Positions 10,282 to 20,730 of a stretch of 64,000 bases of DNA are shown here, piece after piece; the first letter of the stretch is position 1, and the number at the start of each line of letters is the position of its first letter. Both the position numbers and the translations under genes were made by a program. The notes beneath the pieces were generated by a model. It saw only the letters and a list, made by a program, of their open reading frames with translations, was not told the DNA's origin and did no database searches. Source of the stretch: Adiantum capillus-veneris. Taxonomy: Eukaryota > Streptophyta > Polypodiopsida > Polypodiales > Pteridaceae. The stretch lies in the NCBI GenBank assembly GCA_014529385.2, contig CM043968.1:129761018-129825017 (forward strand), given 5' to 3'.

Positions 10282-11640
10282 GACTCAAGAGAATGTGGCC
10301 AAAAACTTTATGGCAAATTTCATGGGATAATTTTGGCAGAGTTTTCCCTATAACAGAAGCAGAAACTCAAACCAAATGTAGCAGATTCACTGTGTAAGAA
10401 CAACCAAAATGTGCTAAGGACGCATAAAATGGACTTGCGAGAAAAATCCGATAGAGTCTTCTCTGTATGGGGAGCAAACTCTCAAAACTGAGAGGACAAA
10501 AGTAAGCGCATAAATTGCTCAAAACAACCACTGGGCATAAACTGCTCACAAACAATTGTCATGTGACCGCCAACTCGGTGCCAAAAGCAAAAAGATCCCA
10601 CCATATACATATCCTATGGCGAGGGTATCGTAAGAGAGGAACTCCAACAACCTATATCATTGAAGGTATCTCAACATTGAGAATACCCTAGCTCAAAGAA
10701 AACCTCATGCAACAATTCTCTAAAGGCTAAAGCAGACTCAAAACGACTAGCCACAGTCTCAGAAAGGGCTCTTTCGGTCCGAGTCTCAGAAACGGCCAAG
10801 AAAAACTGCCAAAATGTTAAAGCCAAAATGGCACCACAAAAGATGTACAAAGGTAGTAATCGCAACTCAACATACATGAGTGACTGTGCATGAACAAGCG
10901 CCAATAATGTGTGTTGTAACCAAGATCCCTGCAAGGATATCTGCTCTCAAAAAGCATGGTCATCCGCATAGAAACGATTGCCAAAATGACTATCAAAAGT
11001 GCGTGTGAAATCGTTGTGTCTATAAGCATCTAAAAACCTAGAGAAAATGGTGTATGTGGGCTCGAAAGCCCCCTGTAAAGTTGTATGTCGGTGTAGACTA
11101 GGAATGTCGGTGTGAAAGCGTTGTGTCTATAAGCATCTAAAAACCTGGAGAAAATGGTGTATGTGGGCTCGAAAGCCCCCTGTAAAGTTGTATGTCGGTG
11201 TAGACTAGGAATGTCAATGCCGATTTTTGCCGCCAGACAAAAATGTGCTCAAATTGGATGTCAAGCATCACTCTTCTATGACAGAGGTACCTTGCCCATG
11301 CATGCCAAAAGATTGCCGGTATATTGTCGACGAAGTCGATGCCGAAAGAGTGAAGCCGATGTCGCCTTCTGCCGTTGAGACGGAAGCACTCGTCGATGTC
11401 GTAGTCGCTGAAGTTGGTGTCAAAACCAATGCGAATTGCCAAAATCCAAGTCGATGTCAAGCCATAGAAGACAAACTCGATGCGGAGAGTCCGAAAGCAA
11501 GAGATCCCAATTGAGGCCTCGGCTAACCCGTGTGTGGGCACCAACCAAACACTCGCCAAAACTCCTAAATAGAATCGAACTCGGATGAATGCACACATGA
11601 TTCCAATCAAATTGCAGTAACCACCTCACCCAAGGGATGT
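10282..11640 (-). other. Copia-2 untranslated leader
   Basis: About 1.36 kb upstream of gag with no credible coding frame. Parts resemble the leader of Copia-3 (for example around 10800-10900 versus 55700-55800, both with AAAATGGC...CAACTCAACATACAT-like text), so the two families share a long leader. The region 11210-11520 is rich in GTCGATG-like words. The primer site and 5' LTR expected at its right end are not visible. Confidence 0.55.
11004..11217. repeat. 107-bp tandem duplication in the Copia-2 leader
   Basis: Two adjacent copies of a unit containing TTGTGTCTATAAGCATCTAA (starting at 11014 and 11121), including TGTATGTGGGCTCGAAAGCC. Only a few differences between copies, so it is recent relative to the rest of Copia-2. 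Confidence 0.9.
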
Positions 11641-12675
11641 TGGTGCCCACAGACGTCCATGTGTATATATATACAAAAATGCTTCGGCATCAGCTTTTGT
11701 ATGTAGCACTTAACCCAGGCCCACCCTTTCCTCAACTACTCCTTGCCTCGCCTGACGCCTCTGCCTTCGCTCACACCAAGTGTTTTTTTCTAAAAATTTT
11801 CCCACACCTTTGTCGGCATCTACTGAAGACTGGCCTCAATTCATATTTTTCTAGATTGTCAGGACATACTACTAAACCATACAATGGAATTAGAACAAAT
11901 TATATGTATATACAAAAAATGAGAATTAAAGTTTGCCAAAAGATACGAAATGAACTTTACAATATGACAAATTTAACACTTTAAATTCATGGAGCTTGTA
12001 TACAATTATCCTCAAAGAAAAATAAAAAATATTCCAAGGACATTTGTGTAATGTCAGGAATTGGAGTCAGCTTATGGATGATGACCTATTGCTATTGCTA
12101 TAGCTACCATTGTATCTCAAGGAAGAAGACTCTTACCTATCACCATCCAAGAAACACAAGCACATCAAGATTGGCATTTACTTGGGAAGACAAGTGTCAA
12201 TGATCCCTTCCTCTTGTTACTGGTGTCAAGAACTACAAAGAGACTAACAACTAAACAGAGATCCAAGTACTAAGTGTATAGCTTATTTTACATGACTTAG
12301 TAGTCAAAGAAGGCCTAATTTGCAAAATATGTGTGTGAAAAAATTATTATTTCTAAGCTTATATTTTTTGTTTTTGCCTCAGTGAGCCCACAATTATGAA
12401 TTTAGCCACCAAATGATTAAAAAATATCAATATAAATGTAAAAATGGACGACATTGTCTCTATAATATGACTTTTTTTTAAAAATCCAATGACTACCATC
12501 TCGTTCGAGATCCTCAAATGAGAATTTACAGCTACAAAAACTATAATCACTGCGTGAATTGAAAGCAATAGACAAAATATTATTGTAAATCAAAGTACCT
12601 AACTTGAAATCAATTGACAAAATTGCACATCAAAGTGGATTAAGCCGTTTTCTTGATCATTAGTGTTATCATTGT
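11641..12675. other. Spacer without recognisable gene
   Basis: AT-rich sequence, mostly T/A runs and short words. Six-frame reading gives only short ORFs with biased composition. No LTR termini, RNA gene or domain homology recognised. Confidence 0.5.
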
Positions 12676-12709
12676 TGTCAAAGTCGACGATGCGGAAGCG
12701 TGGAGACCA

Positions 12710-12796
<87 letters not shown>

Positions 12797-12996
12797 GTTC
12801 CCTGCCAGATGTATGTGCATTGAACTTCGACCTACGGGTCCAAACATCGATAACTTGTACTCCAACGCAAGGGTCCAAATTAATTATAGGGAACACTTCT
12901 TGCTCCTCTCTACCACTCACAAGCCTCTCTCTAGTTGAAGCTAGTAGGGACACCCATCTTCATGTGACTAGAAGGTGGGAGCCTGTGCCAGTGTAG
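12676..12996 (-). repeat. Putative Copia-4 3' LTR remnant with GA tract
   Basis: Starts TGTCAAAGTCGACGATGCGG, matching the start of the right LTR (14570) apart from one base, then a GA repeat. Beyond the repeat the two are not alignable by eye, so only the first 35 bases or so are firm. Confidence 0.4.
12712..12793. repeat. (GA)n microsatellite
   Basis: About 41 uninterrupted GA units. ORFs across it (Arg-Glu or Ser-Leu polymers) are artefacts. Confidence 0.97.
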
Positions 12997-13962
12997 TCAC
13001 CGCCACACCAGCAACTCTTTGTTGTCCTTTCCTGAGTCATTATCACTGCTTTCCTCCTGTTGCTTGCTTTTACCTTTTTCCTTTGTAGAATCTATGTCTT
13101 TGCCTTTGGATTTGCAATCCTTGGCCAAATGACCAGGCTTCCCACATTTGTAACAACGGTACTTCGTCTTCTTTCTAGAATCCGAAGCAGTAAGTGCTTC
13201 ACCATGTGCTTCCTCTATTTCAAAAATCAAAATTTTGCCTTTAGTTACCAACACGGATTTCTCCTCGATGAGAAAAGAGCTAAGAGCATCAAATTCAAGC
13301 TTTTCCTTCGTGACTTGTAGTAATCGAAGTGTTCTAGCCACCGTTTCATACTCGCAATTGCGTGAGAACCAAAGCAGCTAACTAAGTACTTGTCAGTGCA
13401 CTCTTCATAGTCGATAGTTGATCATGAATAAGTTTAGTCTTCATAAGAAATGATTGCATGGAACTTCCTATGAAAAGTGGATGGCCAAGAAGGGTGACTA
13501 CTCGCATTGTAGAATTCCTCCTTCAAGCTTGAACCACATTTCATTGGCAGTCTTCAAAGTCTGAATAGCTGGAGAAAGGTCCTTTGTAAGAGATTCCGCA
13601 ATGGCCGACATTGCCTTTGCATTAGCCGCATCCCAATCGACACACGATTTGAGGTATATGTCAACTTCAAGGCGGGTGTACCTGTTGTGGGAATCCCTCG
13701 TGGGACGGGGCTCCGAGTCATCGACAACATCCCATAAGACTTTCTATGAGAACCAGAGCCGCATAATCAAATTCCAATAAGCAGAGTTATTGCCGTTCAA
13801 TTTGTCGTTGGCGCTCGAGCAAGGGGGGGCCATGTTGAAGTTGCAAAATTTGGTAATCTTGTACCTTCTTGCACTCCAAAGATGGCCACATGAACCAAGC
13901 CAAAAAATCTCCAAGCCACTCCACTCATCTGCTACTCCGCACCTCCTCTTTGTCTCCCACAC
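12997..13962 (-). pseudogene. Copia-4 gag remnant
   Basis: Minus-strand copia gag. The N-terminal part near 13840 reads KLNGNNSAYWNLIMRLW, the conserved start of plant copia gag. The C-terminal part at 13341-12997 has an intact CX2CX4HX4C zinc knuckle (CYKCGKPGHLAKDC) followed by a Lys/Ser/Glu-rich tail. The middle is frame-shifted. No protease or pol follows on the left, so the element is either deleted or a gag-only derivative. Confidence 0.75.
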
Positions 13963-14556
13963 AGATCCATGAAGCTTTGCTCAAAAGCTTGAGCTTTGAA
14001 CTCCTCCCAAGCTGCTCCGCAAGAGACTTGTTATGCCCCTTGATCCAATCAACCTCACTCCAAACTTCTAGAAGAAACTCACCCTTTAACCCCTCTGCGG
14101 CTTTGAGTCACCAAGGCAAGCTGGCCACAGTGTTTCAAAACACTGGCAATGGCCAAGGTGAAGCGGGGAGAAAAAGAAAGAGGGGGAGGCCTATGATGTC
14201 ACCTTTGGGTTTTTCTAGAAAGAGCGATTTAAAATGCAAGTGGAGGAGACTATTGCCAAGAGAGGGGGTAGCCAGTCAAGGCAGCATTTTAGAATGCTTG
14301 GCAACCCAAGGGGGAGGGAGGCTCTATCACAAGGGGCATTTTAGAACAATGCGAGCAAGGAGGGGAGCCACCTGGCACACGCTGTGGAGCAGCGTTTCAA
14401 AACACAAAAGACAGCGGTGCCGCGAGTGAGAAAAGCCTTACGTTTTAAAACGCTATGAGTAGAGGTGGGGAGGTTGAACGCCGGGGACCAACAGGTGATG
14501 TGCTTCTCTTCTCTTCATAGCAATACCAAGGGGTTCAAGTGCGAGCTACACCAAGA

Positions 14557-14569
14557 AGCTCTGATACCA
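14557..14569 (-). other. Copia-4 primer binding site
   Basis: On the minus strand TGGTATCAGAGCT, complementary to the initiator tRNA-Met 3' end, directly abutting the LTR. Confidence 0.75.
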
Positions 14570-14597
14570 TGTCAAAGTCGACAATGCGGAAGCGTAG

Positions 14598-14666
<69 letters not shown>

Positions 14667-14772
14667 CCTGAACCAATCAACATTGGCAATGAATAATTGA
14701 ATGTGTATACAATGGAAGCAAGGGGTTGCTTACATAACAACCTTAGTAAATTGCTCTACCCAGACTTTGACA
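14570..14772 (-). repeat. Copia-4 5' LTR (203 bp)
   Basis: Bounded by TGTCAAAGTC and GACTTTGACA, a perfect 10-bp terminal inverted repeat that gives TG...CA ends, and abutting a primer site. It holds a 64-bp GA tract. The outer border rests on the inverted repeat only. Confidence 0.6.
14601..14664. repeat. (GA)n microsatellite
   Basis: 32 uninterrupted GA units inside the Copia-4 5' LTR. Confidence 0.97.
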
Positions 14773-17658
14773 AATAAGTAAATTAAATACCTAAAAGCCA
14801 TCTAAATAATGGGATCATATTGGGCAATTCACTTGAGATGCCAAAACGCTAACAATTGTATGGTGGTATGATAAGTACGACACAATTTTCTATGTGAAAT
14901 TACAATGTATTATAGGCTACATTGTACTGTTTGAATTTGTACGATGTGGTTTTTTTAAAACTCTTAAAAGCAATTTAATATCGTATGGTGCATTATATTG
15001 TACTACCATATAGTACAATTGTGAGTATAGTGTATTTGTACAATATGGGACAATTGTACATTGTAAAAAAACGTCCATGGTGAACATATATCAAAGGAAG
15101 ATTTTTTGGATGCCATTCTTAAAAAAGATGTGATGTCCAAAACAAACCTTCATGCAAAAAGTCTACTGGATGTCTTAAAACTCTACCTATTGAACAAATC
15201 TTATGTATAAGGATTTTATCACGCTAATATAGACAAGCATCTACAAAATTGTGTAGTAGTGATTGTTTTTCTATGTTTTGTTCCTATGTTATGTGTTGAG
15301 CCAAATCACAAAAGTTCTATCAGTTTAAAAATACATTTCTTACGCGAAAAATAAAACTTTACATCGAGCTCTAATTTACATTGTAAATCAAAATTTATAT
15401 GGACTTGAACAATTGACAAGGTCATGGCCATGTTGAGTGACCATGGGCATAAGTTTTTGCTATTGCTCGAGGTCTCAAGTGGTTGCACGTTCCATTTCGT
15501 CGACAAAATTTTGCTACGTATGATGTGTCTGGAACACAGTTCGTGCTTATTGAGCTATGTGTATGAGTCTTTGGGAGCCAATGCTTATGTGTGTGTGTGT
15601 GTGTGTTGCTATTTATATATTTATACTTCTACACAAAAGAACATAACAGTTCAAAAGACATTTGGCTTTAGACAAAGAACAAGGATTAGCACAAAAATGA
15701 CTCATCCTTTCATTCATTTTTGTACATCATAGTGAATGAGGTATCATTCTAGTGTTTTGTACATAATATAGTCAAGAACAATTGATTCTAAAATGAAAGA
15801 GGCCACACTTGATAGTGACGGACATTAGATAAGCCAAAAAGATCTTAAGTAAAGATAGAGTCCTCACCTGCATCCATGTAAACAAGACAACACGTTTGTT
15901 AGCCTTGAATACAATTTACAGGTTTCAACGAACCCTATCAGTTGTTATCCATGTCCTACTTTAAATTTTTTTAACTTATACCAGCCACCCATATAGTGTA
16001 AAATAGAGACAAGTATCCATTCTCAGCATGAATGGTCTGAAGTTAAAACAATTTTGGGATCAGAGGCTATTACCCCTCCTAATAAAAAATATTTAAGGTA
16101 TTTTTTTATAAGATATCCCATATATATGTTTTAAAAAAACTATATACATTTTAAATAGTTTTAAGTTGTGATCATAAGGCCACCACCCCTTCTAATCCAA
16201 GTGATATCCTTTATATTAAGTTGTTAAAGTTTTAAGGTTAGCAGTTTATCCCATATTTTAAAGGAAATTATGTATATATATATTTAAGTTGTGATCAGAA
16301 GGCCCATCACCCCTTCTGATCCAGGTGTGTTCCACATTTGCCAAAAGATTAAAGAAGTCAAGTCATGAAGCCTTTTTGTCAAACCAAATGTGGTTTCCAA
16401 TGGTTTTTGTAAACAAAATTAAATCTAAGATTTTCCCTGTGTGTCCCAAGGAGGACCATTACCTGACTGGTCCCTCAATCCATTGTTTGTTTGTATGAGA
16501 CAAGAAAACAAGATGATTAAACCTGCAGTGCCTATTTAAATGAGTGATGGCTTTAGCCGACTATCTCAATCAAAAAACCATAATAGTCCTAGTAGTACAG
16601 AAACTTCAAAAAAACAGTAGTGACCATCTGCAATTCCTCGATTTAAGACTTAATCCATTATAGATTTGATCAAACCTATAAATATCAATGCAATCCATAG
16701 AGTGCAATACAACTGAAGAGTTATAGGAAGTACAGTCCATAAGTTACTAATGTTAGAGTTTGAATCATTCCTACTCAAATCCACAGTACCAGCCAGGTTG
16801 TAAAATAACCGTCATTACAATATACATAACATAAGCTGAGAAAAAATAGCCATCATTGTAGTAGGAATCAACAGTTTTTTTCCATTATAAAACCAAATCC
16901 AACAATAATGTGGTCTACCTAACAGAAAATAGTGCAATCCCTAGAGTGCAATATAACTGCATCGTTTTAGGAACCCAAAGTTATCTTTTTTAGAGTTAAA
17001 TCATTTTTGGTTATCAACCCAGCAATAGGCATGTTATGAAATAACAATCACCAAAGTGTGCACCATTGGTTAGCTAGGTTTGCAAGTGAAACAAACCCAT
17101 TATAAACCTTAAGCAAATATGTGAACAAAATTTAAATCTAGCATCATGATAGGCAACCAAAAAACATAGTAACATACCATTATACAGAGCATATTGTAGA
17201 GAAAGCAATGCATGTTTAAACCACAACAAAGTTATTCTAATGCCTTAGTCCACAAACCTTTATTAAAACAACCAGTCACGGTAAAAACTAAAAACAGGTT
17301 GAAGCTATTTTTCTATTATCAACGGTTCGGCGCAAACCTGAGAGGTGGTGCTTTGTTCAACCAACTCCATGGTGCAAGGCCTTAGGACAAGAAACTCAAT
17401 AACCCCCACCCACATAGACTTGCAGTGAACCAATATAATTGGCATATGACCAAGCCCTCAACTCACTTTCCAGGACATACAAAAACGCAAAGCAAATCTA
17501 AGTGAGGGGAAAGAACATCCCTCATCTTTAAGTAGAGGACTCTCCAATCGAGTTTTGACAACAGCACCCGCACGTTGAGCTCACAGAACGACACAAAGTC
17601 CAAGGGTGCAGGCAACGCCGATCACATATTATGCATGCATGAGCCTATGGTGATGATG

Positions 17659-17660
<2 letters not shown>
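14773..17660. other. AT-rich spacer with old internal duplications
   Basis: Almost 2.9 kb with no convincing coding frame. It contains a (TG)n run at 15588-15606. Two diverged direct repeats of a GTTGTGATCA.AAGGCC motif lie near 16165 and 16290. A diverged tandem pair with period about 240 (ATAGAGTGCAATACAACTG near 16698, TAGAGTGCAATATAACTGC near 16940) is also present. It may be an old non-coding transposon or simply old intergenic DNA. Confidence 0.45.
15588..15606. repeat. (TG)n microsatellite
   Basis: Short uninterrupted TG run. Confidence 0.9.

Positions 17661-17737
<77 letters not shown>
17661..17737. repeat. (GA)n microsatellite
   Basis: About 38 uninterrupted GA units. No LTR ends recognised beside it. 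Confidence 0.97.
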
Positions 17738-17741
<4 letters not shown>

Positions 17742-18286
17742 GATCAAATATAGTGTTGTTAAGCATTAGGCAGGGCGGAAGCGAGCAGCGAGCCTCACAT
17801 CACGCTCGGAAGGAGAGACCTCATTCAAGGGTGTACTTGATTGTGCTAGGGCTATTAACCCTTTGAAAATAACTATTAGGGGAGTGTTCCCACTACTGCA
17901 GAATATCAGGTTAACACCAGTGTGTCTAGGGATGAGTGTCTAGGGCTGAGTTCCACCAAATGTATATTGACCAAAGAGCTATACTTAAGCCAGGATAGTA
18001 CAAGAGGGGGTTGAACTCACTAGGAGAGCTACATATTATAAGCATCAAGTGCAGGGTCCTTTAGAGGATATGGCTAAGTAAAAAAAAGTTTGAGACCCGA
18101 TTTTCTAGGTGTAGGATAGGCCACACAAGAGTGTTTAGGGGTGAGTTCCACCCAAAGCATACCAACCCTAGAACTTGAACTTTAGTTAAGCCGAGATAGT
18201 GCAGAAAGGGGTTTGGCCCCAGAGGAGAGCTACAATTTTTGAGCATCGAGTGGAAGGTCTTTCAATGAACATCTTTCACTGGCTGT
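17738..18286. other. Spacer with a diverged tandem module
   Basis: No coding frame. Two similar segments of roughly 140 bases, about 195 bases apart (near 17930-18065 and 18130-18265), share GTGTCTAGGG.TGAGTTCCACC, TTAAGCC.GGATAGT and GGAGAGCTACA-type words. Origin unknown. Confidence 0.4.
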
Positions 18287-18949
18287 CTGTGCATCTTAGA
18301 ATCGTTGAATATCACCTATGAGCTCCATATAACCTTCTTAAATTCGGGGTGCTAGAGATGATATCCCATCTCTCTGTCCACACCATATCTGGGATCTAGC
18401 TTTTGGCTTAGCTCTTTTGGCACATATGGGAATTCCACACACCCAAATCATCATAATCTATCGTAATTAGGCTATTTGCCCGTCCACATCTCGGCTTGCA
18501 GAAACTTATACTTCAGTGGTGTACTAGGTGACCGGTTATAACCTTCCCCCCAAAACTTCTGAGGTAAAGTGGCCATAGACAACATAACAGTGACCCGTTC
18601 TTGGAAAGTCCTAGTCATCCTTTTTAGCACACCGTTCTGAGTGGGTAAGGCGTGGTGAATTGTCTTCTTATGCCTCATTTACTGCAAAAGACCTTGAACT
18701 CATAGGAGATATACTGGCCTCCATTGTCAGTTTGCAAAGCTTTAAGCTTTCTACCTAACTGGTTTTCTACCATTGCCAAGAACTTTTGAAAGACATTGAA
18801 GACTTTGCTCTTCTACATCAAGAGATAAACCCACACCTTTCTAGTAGATTCATCTGTGCATGTTAAGAAGTATGTTGCCCCCCCTAGAGAATTAACAGAC
18901 ATAGGTACGTATAAGTCGCTATGAGCAAGATCCAGAGGGCTTCCTAGAT
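18287..18949 (-). pseudogene. Copia-5: integrase fragment of a copia element
   Basis: Minus-strand copia integrase core related to Copia-2 (7660-8690). Recognisable pieces include HSDL before the first catalytic Asp region, a segment giving FQERVTVMLSMATLPQKFWG and the NRSPSTPLK motif. Several frameshifts. It ends abruptly at the Gypsy-1 LTR (18950), so it is the DNA into which Gypsy-1 inserted; the rest of the copia element would lie beyond the lost right flank. Confidence 0.75.
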
Positions 18950-19472
18950 TGTGCGCATCTGTCACACGTGTCAAGGCAAGGGACTTGCCATACACTGTGT
19001 GCGAGCCACAAATGGCTGCAAGCTCACAACCAGATTAATCTAGCAAGCTCAAGAGAGCAAGGGTGTGTCACTCACCGCCCTACGCTCGCCTTCGTAGAGG
19101 ATTCCTTGCTGCGAAGAAGAGGGAGTGACGTGCTCAACAGCCTCACCACCGTTGTGCTGTCGCAATGCTCGATCACACACACACACTCTCTCTCTCTCAC
19201 GCATACACACACACACACAAGGAGATGATGAAGAAGATGGAGACGGAGCAAGAGAACTCTTCAACTGCACAAATGAGAGAATGAGTGTTTTTTAGGTTTA
19301 GGTGACTTTTATACGAGCTCGCCCATTCACACTTGGGTGCCCATGCTTAGCCAACTAACCCTTGAATTTTCCAGTTAGAGTGCGCCTCTCATCTGCGATC
19401 ACTCTTACCCTTTTCCTATTTGATCGACAAACCCGGCCCATGACTACTAGAAGTGGACATCAATGGTTAACA
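18950..19472 (-). repeat. Gypsy-1 3' LTR (523 bp)
   Basis: On the plus strand runs from TGTGCGCATC to GGTTAACA; similar ends bound the Gypsy-2 and Gypsy-3 LTRs (inverted in Gypsy-3). It contains mixed CA/CT repeats near 19178-19220 and a GTTTAGGTGACTTTTATACG core-promoter region. Confidence 0.85.
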
Positions 19473-20123
19473 TGCCCCCCTTCTTGATGTAGATTCCGTC
19501 TTCAGAAGCTATTGAGTTGAAGCTCGTTCATCGAGGTGGAAGAGCATTTGAGATGAATGTCCTTAGCCTTCTTTAGTGACTGCAAAATCAAACAAAATTG
19601 GCACAGTAATTGCATTATTATATACAATCAAAAAGCATATGCAGTTGTAGGCGGACAAATTGATTGGTAACAGAATATTAAACAATTTGTCAGCAATAAA
19701 CATTAAATTGTAATATAATCAAACGTATAAACAATTGTGAAGGTCGAAAACTAAACAAGTATGGGGTTGCTAATTTAATTGTCGAAAGGCAGTAGAGATC
19801 AACTATTAATACCATGGGCAAGCTTCTTAATTTTCTCGGGTCAATTAAGTTGTTAAATCGCGAGAGCCAAGTATTTCATGTCCGAGGGCTGACTAGAGGC
19901 TATACCTAGAAGACCTTGTAGTAGTTAAGCTACCATAAAAGGAATTGCTCATGGAATCATAGCCTAACTTATTTCCTTTTCTTTGTCCCCCCAAAGTCTT
20001 TTCACATTGATTCAATTTTGATGTGTGTGCTTATTTTGTATGCCTTGGGTTTTTTGCTTTTCAAGGAAAAGCGCCCACACTGGGAACTTCTAGGGCTCTA
20101 GTACCATAGGCAATACATGTGAG
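19473..20123 (-). other. Gypsy-1 polypurine tract and distal 3' UTR
   Basis: The first bases read AAGAAGGGGGGCA on the minus strand, the polypurine tract beside the 3' LTR. The rest is untranslated sequence parallel to the Gypsy-3 3' UTR (38750-39332), including the shared CACACTGGGAACTTCTAGGG block near 20080. It is cut by Gypsy-2 at 20124 and resumes at 45771. Confidence 0.75.
20119..20123. other. Gypsy-2 target site duplication, left copy
   Basis: GTGAG before the Gypsy-2 LTR; ATGAG follows at 45771-45775. Joining the flanks gives ACATGTGAGTGAAGTACC, which the related Gypsy-3 3' UTR carries uninterrupted on the opposite strand near 38700. The right copy therefore appears to have mutated by one base. 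Confidence 0.85.
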
Positions 20124-20372
20124 TGTGCGCTCCTTGCCGCACTGTCGAAGCAAGGGACTTGCCAATACACCGTGTGCGAGCCGCAGACGGCTCCAAGCAC
20201 ACAACTAGTTTAACTAGTAAGCTCAAAGAGGGCAATGGTGTGTCACTCACCGCCTTATGCTCCTGCCGTAGAGGATTTCTCACCGTAATGAAGAAGAAGC
20301 TGCAGTCATGCCGCGCTCAACCGCTTCGCCGCCATCGTGCCTTCGTAATGCTCGATCGCACACACACTCTCC

Positions 20373-20406
<34 letters not shown>

Positions 20407-20715
20407 AGGAGGTGAAGAAGAAGAAGATGGAGATGGAGATGGAGCAAGAGCAGTCTTCTATTGCACAAATGAGAGAATGAGTGAATTTTAGGTTTAGTGG
20501 CTTTTATATGAGCTCACCCCATTCACACTTGGGCGCCCATTCTTAGCCAACTAACTCCTTGAATATTCCAGTTAGAGTGAGCCTGTCATCGGCGATCACT
20601 CTTACCCTTTTCCTATTGGTCCGACAAGCCCGGTACATGACTCTACTTAAATAAATAATACGGTTACGGTGTCCGTCGTAGGCGATAGGGTGTCCGTGAG
20701 CCACGAGGGTTAACA
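20124..20715 (-). repeat. Gypsy-2 3' LTR (592 bp)
   Basis: TGTGCGCTCC...GGTTAACA on the plus strand, followed by the polypurine tract on its right side. A minus-strand TATAAAA lies at 20502-20508, with a CT/CA tract at about 20370-20406 downstream of it in transcription. Confidence 0.93.
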
Positions 20716-20730
20716 TTGCCCCCCTTCCTG
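20716..20730 (-). other. Gypsy-2 polypurine tract
   Basis: CAGGAAGGGGGGCAA on the minus strand, directly before the LTR. Confidence 0.85.

Larger units (their letters stand above)
64..11640 (-). mobile_element. Copia-2: degenerate Ty1/copia element split by Copia-1
   Basis: A minus-strand copia element whose 3' LTR and polypurine tract lie left of Copia-1 (to 243) and whose coding region and leader lie right of it (5945 to about 11640). Gag, protease, integrase, RT and RNase H homology occur in the Ty1/copia order, heavily broken. It carries several internal tandem duplications. No 5' LTR or tRNA-iMet primer site was found at the right, so the 5' end is missing or too diverged; 11640 is the approximate limit of leader-like sequence. 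Confidence 0.7.
12676..14772 (-). mobile_element. Copia-4: short degenerate copia element or gag-only remnant
   Basis: The right end is a plausible 5' LTR (14570-14772) next to a tRNA-iMet-type primer site. A gag remnant follows, and the first 25 bases of the LTR (TGTCAAAGTCGACRATGCGG) reappear at 12676 in the same orientation, as expected for a 3' LTR end. The left copy diverges after its GA tract, and no matching target duplication was found (ATTGT left, AATAA right). The left border may therefore be rearranged or belong to a related element. No integrase or RT is present. Confidence 0.5.

Noticed and set aside
11137-11610. A 157-codon minus-strand ORF in the Copia-2 leader
   Set aside because: Low-complexity GTCGATG-rich sequence, partly inside a tandem duplication; no similarity to any family I recognise and no counterpart in the Copia-3 leader.
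12663-12996. ORFs made of Arg-Glu or Ser-Leu polymers
   Set aside because: They are translations of the GA/CT microsatellite in different frames. The same applies at 14465-14740, 17575-17769 and 60267-60663.
13869-14429. A 186-codon plus-strand ORF opposite the Copia-4 leader
   Set aside because: Lies between primer site and gag on the antisense strand, with no domain; better explained as leader sequence.
15424-15732. A 102-codon ORF in AT-rich spacer
   Set aside because: Includes a TG microsatellite (Cys-Val repeats) and has no recognisable domain or gene context.
18813-18997. A copia ORF that seems to continue past 18950 (YGKSLALTRV...)
   Set aside because: From 18950 on the DNA matches the start of the Gypsy-1 5' LTR at 60249, so the frame only runs by chance into the LTR.
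20124-20715. Solo LTRs at 18950-19472 and 20124-20715
   Set aside because: Each has a polypurine tract on its right and matches a distant 5' LTR with primer site (60249 and 45177), so they are 3' LTRs of interrupted elements.
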